DNA of 64,000 nt, from NCBI RefSeq assembly GCF_025527015.1, contig NZ_JAODIM010000030.1:19678-83677 (forward strand). The letters are read 5' to 3'. The DNA comes from Winslowiella arboricola (GTDB lineage Bacteria > Pseudomonadota > Gammaproteobacteria > Enterobacterales > Enterobacteriaceae). The notes under the pieces were generated by a model that worked only from the letters and a program-made list of their open reading frames with translations, was not told the origin of the DNA and did no database searches. This document shows, one piece after another, positions 60,720 through 64,000 of the stretch. The first letter of the stretch is position 1, and the number at the start of each line of letters is the position of its first letter. The translations under genes were made by a program, and so were the position numbers.

Positions 60720-62240
60720 ATGACCCTAGCCATCGTCTTTACGCGTGCTGCTCTGGGCGTTGAAGCGCCACTCGTCTCTGTCGAAGTGCACTTAAGCAAC
60801 GGACTGCCCGCTCTTTCGCTGGTGGGATTACCGGAAACGACGGTAAAAGAAGCACGGGATCGCGTCAGAAGCGCCATTATCAATAGCGGATTCACCTTTC
60901 CGGCAAAACGTATTACCGTCAATCTTGCGCCGGCGGATCTGCCAAAGGAGGGCGGGCGCTATGACCTTCCTATCGCTATCGCCATTCTCGCGGCCTCAGA
61001 GCAGGTCCCTGCCGCTAAATTGCCTGCGTATGAATTCCTGGGCGAGCTGGCGCTTAGCGGTGCGCTACGGGCCGTACAGGGCGCCATTCCAGCCGCGATG
61101 GCCGCATTGCAAAATGGGCGGCAGCTGATTCTTTCGCTTGAGAACCAACAGGATGTCGGTTTAATCCGTCACGGCGAGAGCTTAGTCGGCAACCATCTGC
61201 TGGAGGTGTGTGGTTTTCTGCATGGCAAGTCGCCGTTAGCGTCTGCAGTAGCTGAGATGCCAGGCACAGCGAGCAGTCAAAACGATCTGAGTGAAATTAT
61301 CGGTCAGCAGCAGGCTAAACGCGCACTGGAAATCACCGCAGGCGGTGGCCACAATCTGCTACTTATTGGCCCGCCCGGCACCGGTAAGACTATGCTGGCG
61401 TCGCGGCTGGTTGGATTGATGCCGCCATTAAGCGACAACGAAGCGCTGGAGTGTGCGGCTATCGCCAGTCTGGTCAGTAATGGCGCCATGCAGAAACAGT
61501 GGCGTCAGCGGCCATTTCGTTCACCGCATCATAGCTCCTCAATGTATGCGCTGGTCGGTGGTGGCTCGCTGCCGCGGCCCGGAGAGATCTCTCTCGCCCA
61601 TAATGGCGTGCTGTTTCTTGATGAGTTGCCGGAATTCGAAAAGCGGACACTGGATGCGCTACGCGAGCCGATTGAGTCTGGAGAAATTTGTATCTCGCGG
61701 GCGCGCGCTAAAGTTATTTATCCGGCGCGTTTCCAGTTGGTCGCCGCCATGAACCCCAGCCCGTCGGGCCACTACAGCGGCACTCATAATCGCAGCTCGC
61801 CGCAGCAGACCTTACGCTACCTGAATCGTCTTTCCGGCCCCTTTCTCGACCGTTTTGATTTATCCCTGGAGGTGCCGCTGCTGCCTTCAGGTACGCTCAG
61901 CAATAACCGCTGCAGCAGCGAATCCAGCGACATCGTCAGAGCGCGGGTCTTTGCCGTCAGAAAATGCCAGCTTATGCGCAGCGGTAAAATTAATGCCATG
62001 CTTAACAATAGTGAGATTCAACAATGGTGTGTAATTAGCCGGGAGGATGCTGAGTGGCTGGAGTCGGTACTTAACCAGCTGGGGCTGTCAGTCAGAGCCT
62101 GGCAGCGCATTCTGAAGGTGGCGCGCACCATCGCCGACCTGGCACAGGCGGAAAATATTCAACGCGATCATCTGCATGAAGCACTAAGCTATCGTGGCAT
62201 TGATCGTTTACTGATACATCTGCACAAATCACTGCAATAA
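60720..62240 (+). CDS. comM: Mg chelatase-like AAA+ protein ComM (YifB)
   Basis: 506 residues, the same as E. coli YifB. N-terminal Lon-protease-like domain (ALGVEAPLVSVEVHLSNGLP), AAA+ Walker A GPPGTGKTMLA (near residue 220), Walker B LFLDELPEF, and a C-terminal Mg-chelatase domain. ComM is a hexameric helicase for branch migration in natural transformation of Vibrio; its role in enterobacteria is unclear. The ATG at 60720 has AAGGAG upstream. Confidence 0.95.
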   Translation: MTLAIVFTRAALGVEAPLVSVEVHLSNGLPALSLVGLPETTVKEARDRVRSAIINSGFTFPAKRITVNLAPADLPKEGGRYDLPIAIAILAASEQVPAAKLPAYEFLGELALSGALRAVQGAIPAAMAALQNGRQLILSLENQQDVGLIRHGESLVGNHLLEVCGFLHGKSPLASAVAEMPGTASSQNDLSEIIGQQQAKRALEITAGGGHNLLLIGPPGTGKTMLASRLVGLMPPLSDNEALECAAIASLVSNGAMQKQWRQRPFRSPHHSSSMYALVGGGSLPRPGEISLAHNGVLFLDELPEFEKRTLDALREPIESGEICISRARAKVIYPARFQLVAAMNPSPSGHYSGTHNRSSPQQTLRYLNRLSGPFLDRFDLSLEVPLLPSGTLSNNRCSSESSDIVRARVFAVRKCQLMRSGKINAMLNNSEIQQWCVISREDAEWLESVLNQLGLSVRAWQRILKVARTIADLAQAENIQRDHLHEALSYRGIDRLLIHLHKSLQ

Positions 62241-62267
62241 AAAATGGGGCGCTAAGCCCCATTCGTT

Positions 62268-62606
62268 TTAATCGTCACTGTCAGAATAATCTTCAACACC
62301 TTCCATCTGCGGCTTACCACCAGAGAGAGTGTGGAAACGTTTCGGACGCTTAATTCGTGTCATATACTTTGACCACACGCGTTCCGCTTCAGTTTGCGGC
62401 TCACGTATACCACGGCAAACCTCGATAAACAGACGCTCTTCTTCTGTTACAGGTTCGCGTTTCGCCAGATCCAGCTCATTGAAGGCGTAACCATGACGCT
62501 CAAGAAGCTGTGCTTCCTTAATGGTAAAATCACCGTGACGCGAGAATCCACGTGGATAATGTTTGTTATCAAAAAAACGATTAGTTGTTGCGAAGCTTTC
62601 CGCCAT
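62268..62606 (-). CDS. maoP: Macrodomain Ori organisation protein MaoP (YifE)
   Basis: 112 residues, nearly identical to E. coli MaoP ([20 protein letters not shown] at the start, [20 protein letters not shown] at the end). MaoP, with a DNA site maoS, shapes the Ori macrodomain of the chromosome. The ATG at 62606 is used; a longer frame to 62690 crosses the intergenic region and is rejected. Divergent from hdfR. Confidence 0.95.
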   Translation of the reverse strand: MAESFATTNRFFDNKHYPRGFSRHGDFTIKEAQLLERHGYAFNELDLAKREPVTEEERLFIEVCRGIREPQTEAERVWSKYMTRIKRPKRFHTLSGGKPQMEGVEDYSDSDD

Positions 62607-62727
62607 TTTACACGCTCCTAACTCTTTTATGGCCGTGCTATTTATGGCGCGGAGTATTAGATAGGCTTGACAGAGTGTAAAACAAAACATTTAAATCATG
62701 ACGACAAATGTTTTTTGGGAGATAACT

Positions 62728-63549
62728 GTGGATACGGAATTACTTAAAACCTTTCTTGAAGTGAGCAGGACTCGCCACTTTGGACGTGCCGCTGAAGCGC
62801 TTTATCTTACACAGTCTGCGGTCAGCTTCCGTATCAGACAGTTGGAAAATCAGTTAGGTGTGAATCTTTTTACTCGTCATCGCAATAATATTCGCCTGAC
62901 TTCCGCCGGGGAGCGTTTGCTGCCTTACGCAGAGAGTCTGATGAGTACCTGGCTGATGGCGAAGAAGGAGGTATCGCACACTCAGCAGCATCATGAGCTG
63001 TCGATCGGTGCCAGTGCATCCCTTTGGGAAGCTTACCTCACTCCGTGGCTGCAAACGCTGTATGAGAACCGTGAGGACCTGCACCTTGAAGCCCGCGTGG
63101 CGCAGCGTCATTTACTGGTTAAACAGCTTCATGAACGTCAGCTGGATCTGCTGATTACCACTGAAGCTCCGAAGATGGATGAGCTTACCAGTCAGCAAAT
63201 TGGCCATATTTCACTGACTCTTTTCCGTTCGCGAAAAAGCGAAAAACGTGAAAAATATGACTATATCAAGCTGGAATGGGGCGCTGATTTTCATCAACAT
63301 CAAAGCTATCTGGCCGGAGCAGACGACGTCCCGGTGCTGACTACCACATCGGCGCATTTAACCCGACAATTGCTGCATACTACCGGCGCTTGTGCATTTT
63401 TACCCGACGTTTGGCACAATCTCTATCCTGATTTAATGGTGATTCCTGATACGCCTGTCGCCGTGCGTCCGCTGTATGGCGTCTGGCTACAGAACAGTGA
63501 TCAGCAGTCGCATATCCGTCAGCTGTTAAAATTTCCGGTAGTGGTTTAG
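62728..63549 (+). CDS. hdfR: LysR-type regulator HdfR
   Basis: 273-residue LysR regulator; in E. coli HdfR represses flhDC and acts on other genes. The GTG at 62728 (then [20 protein letters not shown]) matches the family and has GGGAG upstream. HTH within residues 1-60, effector domain from about 90. The second half is less conserved than the first versus E. coli. It is placed between maoP and an rRNA operon as at E. coli rrnC. Confidence 0.94.
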   Translation: MDTELLKTFLEVSRTRHFGRAAEALYLTQSAVSFRIRQLENQLGVNLFTRHRNNIRLTSAGERLLPYAESLMSTWLMAKKEVSHTQQHHELSIGASASLWEAYLTPWLQTLYENREDLHLEARVAQRHLLVKQLHERQLDLLITTEAPKMDELTSQQIGHISLTLFRSRKSEKREKYDYIKLEWGADFHQHQSYLAGADDVPVLTTTSAHLTRQLLHTTGACAFLPDVWHNLYPDLMVIPDTPVAVRPLYGVWLQNSDQQSHIRQLLKFPVVV

Positions 63550-63580
63550 TTTTTGATTAATAAGCAGTAAAGATCGAAGG

Positions 63581-63605
63581 GGTCAGTGAGGACTGGCTCT
63601 TTTTT
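63581..63605 (+). terminator. Rho-independent terminator of hdfR
   Basis: GGTCAGT pairs with ACTGGCT (two wobble pairs) around a GAGG loop, then C and six T's. Confidence 0.7.
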
Positions 63606-63631
63606 GCGGTTATCTGGCAGGATATTTTAGA

Positions 63632-63662
63632 CAAAAAAAATCCTTTGCCGAAGCAAAGGATT
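63632..63662 (-). terminator. Terminator of the rRNA/tRNA operon
   Basis: On the minus strand AATCCTTTGC and GCAAAGGATT form a 10-bp stem with a TTCG loop, followed by a T run; 7 bases after the CCA of tRNA-Trp. Confidence 0.9.
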
Positions 63663-63669
63663 GTTTTTA

Positions 63670-63745
63670 TGGCAGGGGCGGAGAGACTCGAACTCCCAAC
63701 ACCCGGTTTTGGAGACCGGTGCTCTACCAATTGAACTACGCCCCT
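63670..63745 (-). tRNA. trpT: tRNA-Trp (anticodon CCA)
   Basis: 76 nt with encoded CCA; begins AGGGGCGTAGTTCAATTGG, anticodon stem-loop CCGGTCTCCAAAACCGG. Distal gene of the rrnC-type operon. Confidence 0.97.
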
Positions 63746-63752
63746 AAAAGGG

Positions 63753-63829
63753 TGGCGGAACGGACGGGGCTCGAACCCGCGACCCCCTGCGTGACAGGCA
63801 GGTATTCTAACCAACTGAACTACCGCTCC
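63753..63829 (-). tRNA. aspT: tRNA-Asp (anticodon GTC)
   Basis: 77 nt with encoded CCA; begins GGAGCGGTAGTTCAG, anticodon stem-loop CCTGCCTGTCACGCAGG. Lies 7 bases upstream of tRNA-Trp in transcription. Confidence 0.97.
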
Positions 63830-63906
63830 ACCGATTCTGTACTGATCCCAGACCTTTCGTCTGAATTCAGGTATTTCTCTCACTTCCGCGTCACGGGAAA
63901 TGAGCT

Positions 63907-63930
63907 GGCGGCGATAACGCCACCACTACA
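63907..63930. repeat. GGGCGGCG-type palindrome, copy 7
   Basis: GGCGGCGATAACGCCACC with CTACAAT nearby, the same core and tail as copy 6; between tRNA-Asp and 5S rRNA. Confidence 0.6.
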
Positions 63931-63935
63931 ATTTG

Positions 63936-64000
63936 ATGCCTGGCAGTTCCCTACTCTCGCATGGGGAGACCCCACACTACCATCGGCGCTACGGCGTTTC
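63936..64000 (-). rRNA. rrf: 5S rRNA, 3' part (cut by window edge)
   Basis: The last 65 bases are the complement of the 3' half of 5S rRNA: the 3' end reads GGGAACTGCCAGGCAT and GGTAGTGTGGGGTCTCCCC lies before it. The 5' part, 23S and 16S lie beyond the window. Followed by aspT and trpT as at E. coli rrnC. Confidence 0.97.

Overview
This window is a chromosomal segment of a gamma-proteobacterium of the order Enterobacterales, most likely an Erwinia/Pantoea-type member of the Erwiniaceae. Nearly every protein can be recognised as the ortholog of an Escherichia coli gene, and the order follows the E. coli udp-metE-uvrD-cyaA-hem-ECA-rho-ilv-rrnC segment, with a few lineage-specific losses and insertions. 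The genus is an inference from these differences; no taxonomic marker was tested.

Layout. Positions 1-1140 hold the end of an accessory region: a 5'-truncated gene of uncertain function and a small membrane-anchored protein, closed by a perfect 18-bp inverted repeat. From 1162 to 18444 come udp, ysgA, metE, metR, a yehS-like gene, bioP (yigM), glpT, yigL, pldB, rhtB, rhtC, recQ, pldA, yigI, abrB and corA. Compared with E. coli, glpT, yehS and abrB are extra here, while rarD and yigEFG are absent. From 18737 to 24348 are uvrD and the lptM-dapF-yigA-xerC-yigB cluster. cyaA (TTG start) lies opposite the hemCDXY operon (24484-31363).

Positions 31364-32575 hold no protein gene but are full of RNA: the small RNA GlmZ, with a sigma54-type promoter and three GlrR-like sites, and a four-tRNA operon (Arg-His-Leu-Pro). 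The enterobacterial common antigen (ECA) operon wecA-wzzE-wecBCDE-wzxE-wecF-wzyE-wecG follows on the minus strand (32576-43510); rffG and rffH, present in E. coli, are missing. Next come rho, trxA, rhlB, gppA, rep, ppiC, the divergent ilvC/ilvY pair, the attenuated ilvLGMEDA operon with an intact ilvG, comM, maoP and hdfR. The window ends in the distal part of an rRNA operon: tRNA-Trp, tRNA-Asp and the 3' half of 5S rRNA on the minus strand.

How it works together. The region combines branched-chain amino acid synthesis (ilvLGMEDA attenuated by its leader peptide, ilvC under IlvY), methionine synthesis (metE/metR with met boxes), haem synthesis, cAMP synthesis with a CRP site at cyaA, DNA repair (uvrD under a LexA box followed by an attenuator-like hairpin, recQ, rep, xerC), envelope biogenesis (ECA, LptM, PldA/PldB, GlmZ) and nucleoside or glycerol phosphate use (udp, glpT) under CRP-like sites. 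The strongest non-coding signals are the glmZ control region, the corA leader, the uvrD leader, the ilvL attenuator and a family of short GGGCGGCG-type palindromes placed between genes. No CRISPR array, prophage or insertion sequence was seen.
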